NCBI RefSeq assembly: GCF_003151075.1
Contig: NZ_CP029482.1
Location: 1,488,001 to 1,552,000 of the forward strand
Reading direction: 5' to 3'
From: Pseudomonas sp. 31-12
GTDB taxonomy: Bacteria; Pseudomonadota; Gammaproteobacteria; Pseudomonadales; Pseudomonadaceae
Length of the DNA stretch: 64,000 nucleotides
Both the position numbers and the translations under genes were made by a program. Positions 10,342 to 28,452 of this stretch are shown here, piece by piece. Position 1 is the first letter of the stretch. Each line of letters begins with the position of its first letter. The notes under the pieces were generated by a model. It saw nothing but the letters and a program-made list of their open reading frames with translations, was not told the origin of the DNA and did not search any database.

Positions 10342-10782
10342 ATGATGGACATCAACGAGATTCGCGAATACCTGCCTCACCGTTACCCGTTCCTGCTGGT
10401 GGACCGGGTCGTGGATCTGGATGTGGAAGGCAAGCGCATTCGCGCCTACAAGAATGTCAGCATCAACGAACCGTTCTTCAATGGTCACTTCCCTGCGCAT
10501 CCAATCATGCCGGGCGTACTGATCATCGAAGCGATGGCTCAGGCTGCCGGTATCCTTGGCTTCAAAATGCTCGACGTGAAGCCTGCCGACGGCACGCTCT
10601 ACTACTTCGTCGGCTCCGACAAGCTGCGTTTCCGCCAGCCCGTCACTCCAGGCGACCAATTGATCCTCGAAGCCCGCTTCATCAGCTGCAAGCGTCAGAT
10701 CTGGAAGTTCGAGTGCCAGGCTTCGGTCGATGGCAAGCCAGTCTGCTCCGCTGAAATCATCTGCGCGGAACGCAAACTATGA
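10342..10782 (+). CDS. fabZ: 3-hydroxyacyl-ACP dehydratase FabZ
   Basis: FabZ dehydrates 3-hydroxyacyl-ACP in fatty-acid elongation and competes with LpxA/LpxD for the same substrate. From ATG 10342 the protein is 146 residues ([19 protein letters not shown]), the family length. The hot-dog fold active site is visible as [20 protein letters not shown], with the catalytic His and Glu. An earlier in-frame start at 10282 adds 20 unconserved residues and was rejected. The stop overlaps lpxA (ATGA). Confidence 0.98.
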   Translation: MMDINEIREYLPHRYPFLLVDRVVDLDVEGKRIRAYKNVSINEPFFNGHFPAHPIMPGVLIIEAMAQAAGILGFKMLDVKPADGTLYYFVGSDKLRFRQPVTPGDQLILEARFISCKRQIWKFECQASVDGKPVCSAEIICAERKL

Positions 10783-11555
10783 GTTTGATTGACCCTCGCG
10801 CAATCATCGATCCGACGGCCGTTCTGGCCGAAGGTGTCGAGGTCGGCCCATGGTCGATCGTCGGCGCAGGTGTGGAAATCGGCGAGGGGACAGTGATCGG
10901 GCCGCATGTGATTCTCAAGGGCCCGACCCGAATCGGTAAGCACAACCGCATCTACCAGTTTTCTTCGGTAGGTGAGGACACGCCCGATCTGAAATACAAA
11001 GGCGAAGAAACCCGTCTGGTCATCGGTGACCACAACATCATCCGTGAAGGCGTGACGATTCACCGCGGGACCATTCAGGACCGCTCGGAAACGACTCTGG
11101 GTGATCACAACCTGATCATGGCCTATGCCCACATCGGCCACGACAGCGTGATCGGCAATCATTGCATCCTGGTCAACAACACCGCGTTGGCTGGCCACGT
11201 GCATGTGGAAGACTGGGCGATCCTCTCCGGTTTTACCCTGGTCCACCAGTATTGCCACATCGGTGCCCACAGCTTTTCCGGCATGGGGACCGCCATTGGC
11301 AAGGACGTTCCAGCGTACGTCACGGTGTTTGGCAACCCCGCCGAAGCCCGCAGCATGAACTTCGAAGGCATGCGCCGTCGTGGTTTCAGCGAAGACGCGA
11401 TCCACGCCCTGCGTCGTGCCTACAAGGTGGTTTACCGCCAGGGCCTGACGGTTGAGCAGGCGCTCGCCGAATTGGCCGAGCCCTCGGACCAGTTCCCGGA
11501 AGTCGCGGTGTTCCGTGATTCCATCCAGTCTTCGACCCGCGGCATCACACGTTAA
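10779..11555 (+). CDS. lpxA: UDP-N-acetylglucosamine acyltransferase
   Basis: LpxA transfers the first 3-hydroxyacyl chain to UDP-GlcNAc, the first step of lipid A synthesis. The protein is 258 residues with an N-terminal hexapeptide beta-helix (about residues 1-190). The active-site segment [17 protein letters not shown] includes the catalytic His near residue 120. A helical C-terminal domain ([20 protein letters not shown]) follows. The start overlaps the fabZ stop and lpxB begins two bases after the stop. Confidence 0.98.
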   Translation: MSLIDPRAIIDPTAVLAEGVEVGPWSIVGAGVEIGEGTVIGPHVILKGPTRIGKHNRIYQFSSVGEDTPDLKYKGEETRLVIGDHNIIREGVTIHRGTIQDRSETTLGDHNLIMAYAHIGHDSVIGNHCILVNNTALAGHVHVEDWAILSGFTLVHQYCHIGAHSFSGMGTAIGKDVPAYVTVFGNPAEARSMNFEGMRRRGFSEDAIHALRRAYKVVYRQGLTVEQALAELAEPSDQFPEVAVFRDSIQSSTRGITR

Positions 11556-11557
11556 TC

Positions 11558-12688
11558 ATGGCTAATCTGCGTATTGCGCTGGTGGCGGGTGAGGCTTCCG
11601 GTGACATTCTGGGTGCGGGCCTCATGCGCGCACTCAAGGCTCAGCATCCGGCGGTGGAGTTCATCGGTGTCGGTGGCCCGCTGATGCAGGCCGAAGGCCT
11701 GACTTCTTATTTTCCGATGGAACGTCTTTCGGTCATGGGCCTGGTGGAAGTGCTGGGTCGATTGCGCGAGCTGATGGCGCGTCGCAAAAAGCTGATTGCC
11801 GACCTGATCGCCGAAAAGCCGGACGCGTTCATCGGCATCGATGCTCCGGACTTCAACCTCAATATCGAACTCAAGCTGCGTCAGGCCGGTATCAAGACCG
11901 TGCATTACGTCAGCCCGTCGGTGTGGGCGTGGCGGCAGAAGCGGGTATTGAAGATTCGCGAAGGCTGCGACCTGATGCTGACGCTGTTTCCGTTCGAAGC
12001 GAAGTTCTATGAAGAGAAGGGCGTGCCGGTGCGGTTTGTCGGGCATTCCCTGGCGGATGCGATCCCGCTTGAAGCCGATCGCGCCGCCGCGCGGGCTGAA
12101 CTCGGTTTGCCCGACGGGCCGCTGGTTGCGTTGATGCCGGGCAGTCGTGGCGGTGAAGTCGGCCGTCTCGGTGCATTGTTCCTCGATACCGCTCAACGCC
12201 TGCGGGCCTTGCGCCCAGGTGTGCGGTTCGTCATGCCTTGCGCCAGTCCGGAACGCCGCGTGCAGCTTGAAGAGTTGTTGGCTGGTCGCGATCTGCCGCT
12301 GACCCTGCTCAATGGCAAATCCCACCTGGCCCTTGCAGCCTGCGACGCCGTGTTGATTGCCTCCGGCACGGCGACCCTTGAGGCGCTGTTGTACAAGCGG
12401 CCGATGGTGGTCGCTTATCGCCTGGCGCCGCTGACGTTCTGGATTCTCAAGCGCATGGTGAAAAGCCCTTACATCTCCCTGCCAAACTTGTTGGCCCAGC
12501 GCCTTTTGGTGCCCGAGTTGCTGCAGGACGATGCGACGGTTGAAGCCCTGGCCCAGACCTTGTCGCCGTTGATCGAGGGCGGCGCAGAACAGACCCGCGG
12601 CTTTGACGAAATCCACCGGACCTTGCGTCTGGATGCCTCCAACCAGGCGGCGGATGCCGTGCTGAAACTGATCGGCCAAGTACAATGA
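11558..12688 (+). CDS. lpxB: Lipid A disaccharide synthase
   Basis: LpxB joins UDP-2,3-diacylglucosamine and lipid X to form the lipid A disaccharide at the membrane surface. The protein is 376 residues. The N-terminal [19 protein letters not shown] loop and the downstream [10 protein letters not shown] and [20 protein letters not shown] segments are typical of this GT-B glycosyltransferase (family 19). The stop overlaps the rnhB start (ATGA). Confidence 0.98.
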   Translation: MANLRIALVAGEASGDILGAGLMRALKAQHPAVEFIGVGGPLMQAEGLTSYFPMERLSVMGLVEVLGRLRELMARRKKLIADLIAEKPDAFIGIDAPDFNLNIELKLRQAGIKTVHYVSPSVWAWRQKRVLKIREGCDLMLTLFPFEAKFYEEKGVPVRFVGHSLADAIPLEADRAAARAELGLPDGPLVALMPGSRGGEVGRLGALFLDTAQRLRALRPGVRFVMPCASPERRVQLEELLAGRDLPLTLLNGKSHLALAACDAVLIASGTATLEALLYKRPMVVAYRLAPLTFWILKRMVKSPYISLPNLLAQRLLVPELLQDDATVEALAQTLSPLIEGGAEQTRGFDEIHRTLRLDASNQAADAVLKLIGQVQ

Positions 12689-13326
12689 GTAAGACAAGTA
12701 TGCAGATGGGGCTGGATTTCACCTTGGTCGCTGAAGTGGAAGATTTGGTTGCCGGTGTCGACGAAGTTGGTCGCGGTCCGCTCTGCGGTGCCGTGGTCAC
12801 GGCTGCGGTGATTCTCGATCCGAATCGGCCGATCCTCGGCCTGAACGACTCGAAGAAGCTCACTGAAGCCCGCCGCGAAAAGCTCTACGACGAAATCTGC
12901 GAAAAAGCCCTGAGCTGGTGCATTGCCCGGGCCGAAGTCGAAGAAATCGACGAGCTGAACATCCTGCATGCCACTATGCTGGCCATGCAGCGCGCCATCG
13001 AAGGCCTGCACATCCAGCCGAAACTGGCGATGATCGACGGCAACCGTTGCCCGAAACTGTCCATGCGCGCCGAAGCGGTGGTGCAGGGCGACGGCAAGGT
13101 GCCGGCTATCGCTGCCGCATCGATCCTGGCCAAGGTCAGCCGCGATCGTGAAATGGCTGCTTTCGAATTGATTTACCCGGGTTACGGGATCGGCGGCCAC
13201 AAAGGCTACCCGACACCCGTTCATCTGGAAGCCCTGGCCCGCCTGGGGCCGACGCCGATTCATCGCCGTTCGTTCGCCCCGGTGCGCCTGGCTTACGAGG
13301 CTCGCGAAAACCTGATCGAGAGTTAG
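12685..13326 (+). CDS. rnhB: Ribonuclease HII
   Basis: RNase HII nicks RNA-DNA hybrids and single ribonucleotides embedded in DNA. The protein is 213 residues. The active-site motif [12 protein letters not shown] supplies Asp26 and Glu27, and a later Asp in KLAMIDGN completes the metal site. The segment [12 protein letters not shown] is a further family signature. It is translationally coupled to lpxB. The ten or so residues before the first strand are variable, so a start a few codons downstream is possible. Confidence 0.97.
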   Translation: MSKTSMQMGLDFTLVAEVEDLVAGVDEVGRGPLCGAVVTAAVILDPNRPILGLNDSKKLTEARREKLYDEICEKALSWCIARAEVEEIDELNILHATMLAMQRAIEGLHIQPKLAMIDGNRCPKLSMRAEAVVQGDGKVPAIAAASILAKVSRDREMAAFELIYPGYGIGGHKGYPTPVHLEALARLGPTPIHRRSFAPVRLAYEARENLIES

Positions 13327-13347
13327 CCGCAAGGCTGATGTTTTTAC

Positions 13348-13380
13348 CAAGGCCCGGTACAATCCGGGCCTTGTTGTCTT
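13348..13380 (+). terminator. Intrinsic terminator after rnhB
   Basis: A perfect 10-bp inverted repeat CAAGGCCCGG (13348-13357) and CCGGGCCTTG (13364-13373) with a 6-base loop is followed by TTGTCTT. It lies between rnhB and dnaE. The loop region contains TACAAT, which resembles a -10 element. Confidence 0.65.
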
Positions 13381-13402
13381 CATGTTCACAGACAGGATCA
13401 CT

Positions 13403-16924
<3,522 letters not shown>

Positions 16925-17063
16925 CGGTCAGGTTCCGCCGAAGGCCCTGATCTCGACCTGAATTTTTAATCTCGACCTGAACGCGCCTGTCCCTTAAGGT
17001 AGGGCGCGAATAGACAACCGGCCGGCCCAAGCTCTCTTGGACGTCGACCCAAGACGGACGCCT

Positions 17064-18011
17064 ATGAACCCGAATTTTCTAGATTTCGAACAGCCGATCG
17101 CCGACCTGCAAGCCAAGATCGAAGAGTTGCGCTTGGTCGGTAACGACAATTCGCTGAATATCGGCGATGAGATCTCCCGCCTGCAGGACAAAAGCAGCAC
17201 GCTGACCGAAGACATCTTCGGCAAGCTGACCAGCTGGCAGATCGCACGTCTCGCGCGTCACCCGAAACGTCCGTACACCCTGGACTACATCGAACACATC
17301 TTCACCGAGTTCGACGAGCTGCACGGCGACCGTCACTTCTCCGACGACGCTGCGATTGTCGGTGGCATTGCCCGTCTGGACGATCAGCCGGTGATGATCA
17401 TCGGTCACCAGAAAGGCCGTGAAGTGCGCGAGAAGGTTCGCCGCAACTTCGGCATGCCGCGTCCGGAAGGCTACCGCAAGGCGTGCCGCCTGATGGAAAT
17501 GGCCGAACGTTTCAAAATGCCGATCCTGACCTTCATCGACACCCCGGGCGCTTACCCTGGTATCGACGCTGAAGAGCGCAACCAGAGCGAAGCGATTGCC
17601 TGGAACCTGCGTGTCATGGCCCGCCTGAAAACTCCAATCATCGCCACCGTGATCGGTGAAGGTGGTTCCGGTGGTGCTCTGGCGATCGGCGTTTGCGATC
17701 AACTGAACATGCTGCAGTACTCGACTTACGCGGTGATCTCGCCGGAAGGTTGCGCTTCGATCCTGTGGAAAACCGCCGAGAAAGCACCGGACGCCGCAGA
17801 AGCCATGGGCATCACCGCCGAGCGCCTGAAAGGCCTGGGCATCGTCGACAAGGTGATCGGCGAGCCATTGGGCGGCGCACATCGCGATCCGGCGGCGGCG
17901 GCTGCTTCGATCCGTGCCGAGCTGAGCTCGCAACTGGCGATGCTGAAGAAGTTCGATAACGAAGCGCTGCTGGCCCGTCGTTACGAACGTCTGATGAGCT
18001 ACGGTCTCTGA
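17064..18011 (+). CDS. accA: Acetyl-CoA carboxylase carboxyltransferase subunit alpha
   Basis: AccA with AccD transfers the carboxyl group from biotin-BCCP to acetyl-CoA, giving malonyl-CoA for fatty-acid synthesis. The protein is 315 residues from ATG 17064 ([20 protein letters not shown]). The crotonase-like core includes [30 protein letters not shown] and [14 protein letters not shown], the oxyanion-hole glycines. An upstream in-frame start at 17037 adds nine residues without support. The 139-base leader contains two copies of TCTCGACCTGAA. A REPIN follows the stop. Confidence 0.97.
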   Translation: MNPNFLDFEQPIADLQAKIEELRLVGNDNSLNIGDEISRLQDKSSTLTEDIFGKLTSWQIARLARHPKRPYTLDYIEHIFTEFDELHGDRHFSDDAAIVGGIARLDDQPVMIIGHQKGREVREKVRRNFGMPRPEGYRKACRLMEMAERFKMPILTFIDTPGAYPGIDAEERNQSEAIAWNLRVMARLKTPIIATVIGEGGSGGALAIGVCDQLNMLQYSTYAVISPEGCASILWKTAEKAPDAAEAMGITAERLKGLGIVDKVIGEPLGGAHRDPAAAAASIRAELSSQLAMLKKFDNEALLARRYERLMSYGL

Positions 18012-18026
18012 TCTGACCTCGGCTTG

Positions 18027-18120
18027 AATGTGGGAGCGGGCTTGCTCGCGAAGGCGGTGTGTCAGTCAACGATGATGTTGAATGTGATGGCCTCTTCGCG
18101 AGCAAGCCCGCTCCCACATT
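18027..18120. repeat. REPIN (paired inverted REP sequences)
   Basis: Two 27-base arms that are exact reverse complements (18027-18053 and 18094-18120) flank about 40 bases. The arm core is GTGGGAGCGGGCTTGCTCGC. This is the typical non-autonomous repeat of fluorescent pseudomonads, located in the accA-tilS gap. Confidence 0.92.
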
Positions 18121-18142
18121 TGTTTTGTGTGGAGTGATCGAT

Positions 18143-19471
18143 ATGAGTCGGCCCATGATTGATCTACCGGCCAGGCTGCTCCTGAACCTGAAACCGTGGC
18201 GCAACGCTCAGGCCTGGCGCATCGCCTTCAGTGGCGGTCTCGACTCCACCGTCCTGCTGCACCTCCTCGTCCATCTCGAAAAAACCGAATCCCTGCCCGC
18301 GATCAGCGCCATTCATGTCCATCACGGCCTGCAGGCTGCGGCTGATGCGTGGCCACAACATTGTCAGTCGGTCTGTGACGCGCTGGGTGTGCCGCTACAG
18401 GTGGTTCGCGTTCAGGTTCAGCCCGGCGCCAGCCTTGAACGTGCCGCCCGGGATGCGCGCTATGGCGCCTTCGTTGAAGCCACTCAGGCCAATGAACTGC
18501 TGCTGACCGCGCAACACCGCGACGATCAGGCGGAAACCCTGCTGTTCCGGCTGTTGCGCGGGGCAGGGGTGAGAGGGTTGTCGGGCATGCCTCGCGAGCG
18601 GGTCCTGGGTCGCGGGCATCTTCTACGTCCGTTGCTTGATGTCGCGCGCGCCGAGCTTGAGGCTTACGCGACTGAGCATCAGTTGAAGTGGGTTGAGGAC
18701 CCATCGAACCAGGACCACCAGTTCTCGCGCAATTACCTGCGGTATCAAGTGTTCCCGGTCCTGACCGAGCGCTGGCCGCAAGCCATGGCGACCATGTCCC
18801 GCAGCGCCTCGCATCTGAGCGAAGCGCAGGAGTTGCTCGATGAACTGGCACAAATCGATCTGGCCAGCGCCAGCACCGTCAGTGAGTTCGATTGGCTGGG
18901 TGTGCCGTCTCTGGAGCTGGCGCCGCTGGCAAAACTCTCTGCCGCGCGCCAGCGCAACGCACTGAGTCACTGGCTCACAGCGTTGACGCGGCTACCGGAC
19001 AGCGACCATTGGTCGGGTTGGGACGATTTGCGCGATGCCACTGGAGATGCCCGTCCAGTCTGGCGGCTGGCCGATGGCGAATTGCATCGGGCGGGGGGGC
19101 GTATTTGGTGGCTCTCCGGCGCATGGCTGCGCAATCCGCCACACGCCGGCGCATGGGCTGATCCCTCGATAGCGCTGGTGTTACCGGAAAATGGCGTACT
19201 GACGTTCACTGGCCAGATCCCCGATGGCCCGCTGCAGATCCGCTATCGTGAGGGGGGAGAGGTCATGACTCTGCCTGATCGCGGCCACCGGGATCTCAAG
19301 CGTTTGCTCAACGAACGCGGTGTTCCAGGCTTCGTCCGTGGCAGATTGCCGCTGCTCTACCGAGACACGCAATTGCTGGCGGTGGCCAGCCTGCGGGGTC
19401 TCGATGGCTGTGAGCCGCAGGGCTGGCATTTGCATTGGGACCCACTGAGCGAAGATCAAGGTTTGAGCTGA
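18143..19471 (+). CDS. tilS: tRNA(Ile)-lysidine synthetase
   Basis: TilS attaches lysine to C34 of the CAU-anticodon tRNA-Ile so that it reads AUA. From ATG 18143 the protein is 442 residues. The PP-loop ATP pyrophosphatase signature is FSGGLDSTVLLHLL (about residue 29). The middle (about 220-340) and C-terminal (about 370-440, with RYREGGEVMTLPDRGHRDLK) TilS domains follow. GGAGTG at 18131-18136 is the ribosome-binding site. The longer frame from 18059 begins inside the REPIN and is rejected. Confidence 0.96.
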   Translation: MSRPMIDLPARLLLNLKPWRNAQAWRIAFSGGLDSTVLLHLLVHLEKTESLPAISAIHVHHGLQAAADAWPQHCQSVCDALGVPLQVVRVQVQPGASLERAARDARYGAFVEATQANELLLTAQHRDDQAETLLFRLLRGAGVRGLSGMPRERVLGRGHLLRPLLDVARAELEAYATEHQLKWVEDPSNQDHQFSRNYLRYQVFPVLTERWPQAMATMSRSASHLSEAQELLDELAQIDLASASTVSEFDWLGVPSLELAPLAKLSAARQRNALSHWLTALTRLPDSDHWSGWDDLRDATGDARPVWRLADGELHRAGGRIWWLSGAWLRNPPHAGAWADPSIALVLPENGVLTFTGQIPDGPLQIRYREGGEVMTLPDRGHRDLKRLLNERGVPGFVRGRLPLLYRDTQLLAVASLRGLDGCEPQGWHLHWDPLSEDQGLS

Positions 19472-19508
19472 AAGGGGCTTTCCGGTAGACTACGCTCCCT
19501 TCTTGATA

Positions 19509-19543
19509 CAACTTCTGTGGATTCGCCTGAATTACAGAAGTTG
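19509..19543. other. Inverted repeat in the pyrG leader region
   Basis: A perfect 10-bp inverted repeat, CAACTTCTGT (19509-19518) and ACAGAAGTTG (19534-19543), lies in the 274-base tilS-pyrG gap. No T-run follows, so it is not an obvious terminator; it could be an operator or a leader hairpin. The rest of the gap shows no gene. Confidence 0.4.
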
Positions 19544-19724
19544 CCGATTACCAAGCAGTCTTTGCTGGGCGATTCCAAAAAATGTGTAGCGAGCAACGTA
19601 CCGGTGTTTCATCTGCCGGTCTGTCCCAACGCGGCGGTTTTTTTGAAAGGTGCACTGTGATTAATGCAGGTGATCGGGGGCTTCGGCCTTCCTTCGCTTT
19701 CCCCGGCGGCTCGGACCGCTTTAA

Positions 19725-22228
<2,504 letters not shown>

Positions 22229-22333
22229 ACCTCATTTCTCCGGTAAAGTACCGCACGATTTGTTGCTCAGGCCCTCGGGCCTGAGCCTTATCGTCCGCAA
22301 GTCTGCCCGCTGCATACCACTTGCCGACGGTAA

Positions 22334-23674
<1,341 letters not shown>

Positions 23675-23756
23675 TTGCTACAGCGTAAAAAAGACACCGG
23701 ATTGTGTCGGAAAAATCGCTACAGCGACGTTTTTGCCACTAATCTGATGCCTTAAG

Positions 23757-23788
23757 AGCACAAGCCTGGGTCTTCCAGGCTTCGTGCT
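23757..23788. other. Hairpin between eno and ftsB
   Basis: AAGCCTGG (23762-23769) and CCAGGCTT (23775-23782) form a perfect 8-bp stem with a 5-base loop. It is extended by AGCAC (23757-23761) and GTGCT with a single bulge. There is no T-run, so it may stabilise the eno 3' end rather than terminate. Confidence 0.4.
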
Positions 23789-23846
23789 ATCAGAAGCTTC
23801 ATAGTTTTGGCATGGCTGTCTTTTTCCACTGGATACCTGATATTCG

Positions 23847-24125
23847 ATGCGCAGTCCCAATTGGTTGTTCCTCGTCTTGCTCTTGCTGCTGGCTGGCCTG
23901 CAATACCGCCTGTGGGTGGGTAATGGCAGTCTGGCGCAAGTGGCCGAGCTGACTCAGCAGATCGCGGATCAACACGCTGAGAACGAAGGATTGCTGGAGC
24001 GCAATCGGGTCATGGACGCTGAAGTCAGCGAGTTGAAAAAAGGCATGGAGACCGTTGAAGAGCGGGCTCGCCATGAGTTGGGCATGGTCAAGGACGGTGA
24101 AACCCTTTACCAGTTGGCCCAATGA
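23847..24125 (+). CDS. ftsB: Cell division protein FtsB
   Basis: FtsB is a small bitopic inner-membrane protein of the FtsQ-FtsB-FtsL divisome subcomplex. The protein is 92 residues: a short cytoplasmic N terminus (MRSPNW), one membrane helix (LFLVLLLLLAGLQYRLWVG) and a periplasmic leucine-rich coiled coil (about 30-70). The C-terminal ARHELGMVKDGETLYQL segment is family-typical. The stop overlaps ispD (ATGA), the usual ftsB-ispD pairing. Confidence 0.95.
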   Translation: MRSPNWLFLVLLLLLAGLQYRLWVGNGSLAQVAELTQQIADQHAENEGLLERNRVMDAEVSELKKGMETVEERARHELGMVKDGETLYQLAQ

Positions 24126-24829
24126 TCCAGTCGTTACCGGCCTTCTGGGCCGTGATTCCTGCCGCGGGCGTCGGTGCCCGTATGGCTGCGGACCGTCCCA
24201 AGCAATACTTGCAACTGGGCGGGCGCACTATTCTCGAACACAGCCTCGGCTGTTTCCTTGATCATCCTGCCCTGAAGGGGTTGGTGGTCAGTCTTGCTGT
24301 TGATGATCCTTATTGGCCAAACCTGGCGTGTGCTGCCGATCCGCGTATTCAGCGGGTTGACGGTGGCGACGAGCGTTCCGGCTCGGTGCTCAATGCCTTG
24401 CTGCATTTGCATGCGCAGGGTGCGGACGATGAAGATTGGGTGCTGGTGCACGATGCTGCGCGGCCCAACCTGAGCCGTGATGATCTGGACAAGCTGCTAA
24501 GCGAATTGGCGGATGATCCTGTCGGCGGACTGCTGGCAGTGCCGGCACGCGATACCTTGAAACGGGTCGACAAGCACGGTCGCGTGGTTGAAACCGTGGA
24601 TCGCAGCGTGATCTGGCAGGCGTATACGCCGCAGATGTTTCGCCTTGGTGCGTTGCACCGGGCATTGGCGGACAGTCTGGTGGCGGATGCGTTGGTGACG
24701 GATGAAGCTTCGGCCATGGAGTGGGCGGGTCTGGCTCCTCGTTTGATCGAAGGTCGATCCGACAATCTCAAAGTCACACGCCCTGAAGACCTCGAATGGC
24801 TGCGACAGCGTTGGGCTAATCGCCGCTGA
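24122..24829 (+). CDS. ispD: 2-C-methyl-D-erythritol 4-phosphate cytidylyltransferase
   Basis: IspD couples MEP with CTP in the non-mevalonate isoprenoid pathway. The protein is 235 residues. The nucleotide-binding loop is AVIPAAGVGARMAADRPKQY near the N terminus, and the metal/substrate segments VHDAARPNL and AVPARDTLKRV follow. It is coupled to ftsB. Its partner ispF is about 3.1 kb downstream, with the formaldehyde genes in between. Confidence 0.97.
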   Translation: MIQSLPAFWAVIPAAGVGARMAADRPKQYLQLGGRTILEHSLGCFLDHPALKGLVVSLAVDDPYWPNLACAADPRIQRVDGGDERSGSVLNALLHLHAQGADDEDWVLVHDAARPNLSRDDLDKLLSELADDPVGGLLAVPARDTLKRVDKHGRVVETVDRSVIWQAYTPQMFRLGALHRALADSLVADALVTDEASAMEWAGLAPRLIEGRSDNLKVTRPEDLEWLRQRWANRR

Positions 24830-24849
24830 AAGGTTCGTTTGCTTTTCTA

Positions 24850-24946
24850 CCGCCATCGCGAGCAGGCTTACCCCTACACTTGTTAGCGTTACCCACTTTT
24901 TTGGTGTTCGCCTGGATCCACTGTGGGAGCCTGCTCGCGATAGCGG
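24850..24946. repeat. REPIN, imperfect arms
   Basis: CCGCCATCGCGAGCAGGCT (from 24850) and CTGTGGGAGCCTGCTCGCGA (from 24921) form imperfect inverted REP arms around about 50 bases. It lies between the convergent genes ispD and the LysR regulator. Confidence 0.8.
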
Positions 24947-24965
24947 CCGGTCAGGCAACTCATCA

Positions 24966-25862
24966 CTAAGCCCGGTACTCCGGCCTTTGCGCCAAACCTT
25001 CCTTCAAATAATCCACCAGCTTGCGCACCTTCGGCGACAGATGCCGCTGCTGTGGATAAAGCGCCCAAACCGCCGTATTCGGCGGCTGATGCGCTTCCAG
25101 CAGTGAAATCAAAGCACCGCTGTTCAAATGTTCCAGCACGTAGTAATCCGGCAGCTGGCACAACCCAACCCCCTGCAGCGCCGCATCCAATACTGCTTGC
25201 CCACTGTTGCAGCGCCAGTTTCCCTGCACCCGTTGCGAAAATTCCCGCCCGTTCTGTTCCAGTTGCCACATGTCCGAACTGCCGATCAGGCAATTGTGCC
25301 GGCTGAGCTCCGACAAACTGTGTGGGCGGCCATACCGTTCCAGGTAGGACGGTGATGCGCACAAATACATGCGCCGCGGTGCCAGCCGTGTGGCGACCAG
25401 TCGTGAGTCCTGAAGACGACCGAGGCGGATCGCCAGGTCCAGCCCTTCGTGCACCAGATCGAGAGGGCGGTTGCTCAGTTCAATGTCGACGCGCAGTTGC
25501 GGATAGAGCGCCATGAAGCGCGTCACCAGCGGCACGATGAAGCGTTCGCCGTACGCCACCGCGCAGGTCATGCGCAGCATGCCCTTGGGTTCGCTGGTCA
25601 GGTCGCCGACTGCGCGCAAGGCTTCTTCGCGACCATCCTGCAAACGCTGGCAATGCTGCAAAAAGGTTTGCCCGGCTTCGGTCAGCGTGACCCGACGGGT
25701 GCTTCGGTACAGCAGCCGCGTCTGAAGGCGTTCTTCGAGGCGTACGATTTGTCGGCTGACGTGAGAGGACGAAACCCCAAGCCGTTCCGCAGCCGCGGTG
25801 AACTGGCTGCACTCGGCCACGGCGACGAACTCGTCAATCCCTTCCCAGCGGTTTTCGGACAT
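24966..25862 (-). CDS. gfnR: LysR-type regulator divergent from formaldehyde detoxification genes (GfnR-like)
   Basis: A 298-residue LysR-family transcription factor with an N-terminal winged helix-turn-helix (WEGIDEFVAVAECSQFTAAA, about residues 6-65) and a C-terminal inducer-binding domain (about 90-290). It is transcribed away from adhC-fghA across a 106-base shared promoter region, so it most likely controls them. In P. aeruginosa the gene in this position (PA3630) has been described as the formaldehyde-responsive activator GfnR. The symbol here rests on that synteny; the family call is certain and the function inferred. Confidence 0.8.
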   Translation of the reverse strand: MSENRWEGIDEFVAVAECSQFTAAAERLGVSSSHVSRQIVRLEERLQTRLLYRSTRRVTLTEAGQTFLQHCQRLQDGREEALRAVGDLTSEPKGMLRMTCAVAYGERFIVPLVTRFMALYPQLRVDIELSNRPLDLVHEGLDLAIRLGRLQDSRLVATRLAPRRMYLCASPSYLERYGRPHSLSELSRHNCLIGSSDMWQLEQNGREFSQRVQGNWRCNSGQAVLDAALQGVGLCQLPDYYVLEHLNSGALISLLEAHQPPNTAVWALYPQQRHLSPKVRKLVDYLKEGLAQRPEYRA

Positions 25863-27081
<1,219 letters not shown>

Positions 27082-27089
27082 GGTCGGTC

Positions 27090-27935
27090 ATGAGCCTGGA
27101 AAATATCTCCTGCCAGAAAAGCTTTGGCGGCTGGCACAAACGCTACAAGCACCGCTCCGATGTGCTCGGCTGCGACATGGTGTTCGCCGTGTACCTGCCG
27201 CCGCAAGCGGAGCAGGGCGGCAAGTTGCCGGTGCTGTATTGGTTGTCCGGCCTGACCTGCACCGACGAGAATTTCATGCATAAGGCCGGCGCGATGCGTA
27301 TGGCCGTCGAGTTGGGGTTGATCATCGTCGCGCCGGACACCAGCCCTCGCGGCCCTGATGTGCCCGGCGATCCGAACGGTGCCTGGGACTTCGGTCTCGG
27401 CGCCGGGTTTTATCTGAATGCCACGCAGGAACCTTGGTCGCGGCACTATCGGATGCATGACTATGTCGTGCAGGAATTGCCGGCATTGGTCGAAGCCCAT
27501 TTCCCCGCTTCGGACAAACGCGGCATCAGCGGTCACTCCATGGGTGGTCACGGTGCGCTGGTCTGCGCGTTGCGCAATCCGGGGCGATATCAATCGGTGT
27601 CGGCGTTCTCGCCGATCAACAATCCGATGGATTGCCCTTGGGGTCAGAAGGCCTTTTCCCGTTACCTGGGCGAAGACCGCTCGAAATGGCGTGAATGGGA
27701 TGCTTGCGCGTTGATCGCCGAGGCCGACGAGAAGTTGCCACTGCTGGTCGATCAAGGTGATCGCGATGATTTCCTCGCCACCCAGCTCAAGCCTGAAGCC
27801 TTGCAACAGGCTGCCAAACTGGCCGGTCATCCGCTGACGTTGCGCCTGCAACCGGGCTACGACCACAGCTATTTCTTCATCGCCAGTTTCATCGACGACC
27901 ACTTGCAACATCATGGGCGCGCCCTAGGCGCCTAA
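27090..27935 (+). CDS. fghA: S-formylglutathione hydrolase
   Basis: FghA hydrolyses S-formylglutathione to formate and glutathione, completing formaldehyde detoxification started by the upstream dehydrogenase. The protein is 281 residues, an esterase-D type alpha/beta hydrolase. The nucleophile elbow GISGHSMGGHG contains Ser150. The oxyanion region YWLSGLTCTDENF and the C-terminal GYDHSYFFIASFI segment with the catalytic His are present. A terminator follows, so frmA-fghA look like one transcription unit. Confidence 0.96.
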   Translation: MSLENISCQKSFGGWHKRYKHRSDVLGCDMVFAVYLPPQAEQGGKLPVLYWLSGLTCTDENFMHKAGAMRMAVELGLIIVAPDTSPRGPDVPGDPNGAWDFGLGAGFYLNATQEPWSRHYRMHDYVVQELPALVEAHFPASDKRGISGHSMGGHGALVCALRNPGRYQSVSAFSPINNPMDCPWGQKAFSRYLGEDRSKWREWDACALIAEADEKLPLLVDQGDRDDFLATQLKPEALQQAAKLAGHPLTLRLQPGYDHSYFFIASFIDDHLQHHGRALGA

Positions 27936-27948
27936 TGCAGGTAGAATC

Positions 27949-27977
27949 ACGCCCTGACAAAAATCGGGGCGTTTTTT
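27949..27977 (+). terminator. Intrinsic terminator between fghA and ispF
   Basis: ACGCCC (27949-27954) pairs with GGGCGT, followed by a run of seven T ending one base before the ispF start codon. The ispF ribosome-binding region therefore overlaps the T-run, so ispF translation needs read-through or an internal start within the hairpin. Confidence 0.65.
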
Positions 27978-27978
27978 T

Positions 27979-28452
27979 ATGCGTATTGGCCACGGCTATG
28001 ATGTGCACCGTTTCGCTGAAGGCGATTTCATTACTCTGGGCGGCGTGCGTATCGCACACGGCTTCGGGCTGCTCGCTCATTCCGACGGTGACGTCCTGCT
28101 GCACGCCTTGAGCGATGCCTTGCTCGGCGCTGCTGCGCTGGGTGATATCGGCAAGCACTTCCCGGACACCGACCCGACATACAAGGGCGCCGACAGCCGC
28201 GTGCTGTTGCGTCACGTCGTCGCACTGATCCACGCCAAGGGCTGGAAGGTCGGCAACGTCGATAACACCATCGTCGCCCAAGCGCCGAAAATGGCCCCGC
28301 ATATCGAATCGATGCGCGCGCTGATTGCTGCGGATCTTCAAGTTGAGTTGGATCAAGTGAACGTGAAAGCTACCACCACCGAAAAGCTCGGCTTTGTCGG
28401 TCGCGAAGAAGGCATTGCCGTGCATTCCGTTGCCTTGTTGCTGCGCGCATGA
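27979..28452 (+). CDS. ispF: 2-C-methyl-D-erythritol 2,4-cyclodiphosphate synthase
   Basis: IspF forms the cyclic diphosphate intermediate of the MEP isoprenoid pathway. The protein is 157 residues. The zinc ligands Asp8 and His10 lie in [12 protein letters not shown] and a further His in [18 protein letters not shown]. The C-terminal [14 protein letters not shown] contacts the nucleotide. The start sits directly after a terminator-like T-run, and the stop overlaps truD (ATGA). Confidence 0.97.
   Translation: MRIGHGYDVHRFAEGDFITLGGVRIAHGFGLLAHSDGDVLLHALSDALLGAAALGDIGKHFPDTDPTYKGADSRVLLRHVVALIHAKGWKVGNVDNTIVAQAPKMAPHIESMRALIAADLQVELDQVNVKATTTEKLGFVGREEGIAVHSVALLLRA

Noticed and set aside
18059..18142. 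Upstream extension of tilS
   Set aside because: It starts inside the REPIN; ATG 18143 with GGAGTG and the family N terminus is the better start.
23711..23734. Possible eno terminator (TCGCT/AGCGA with flanking A and T)
   Set aside because: The stem is only 5 bp with a 2-base loop; too weak to call.
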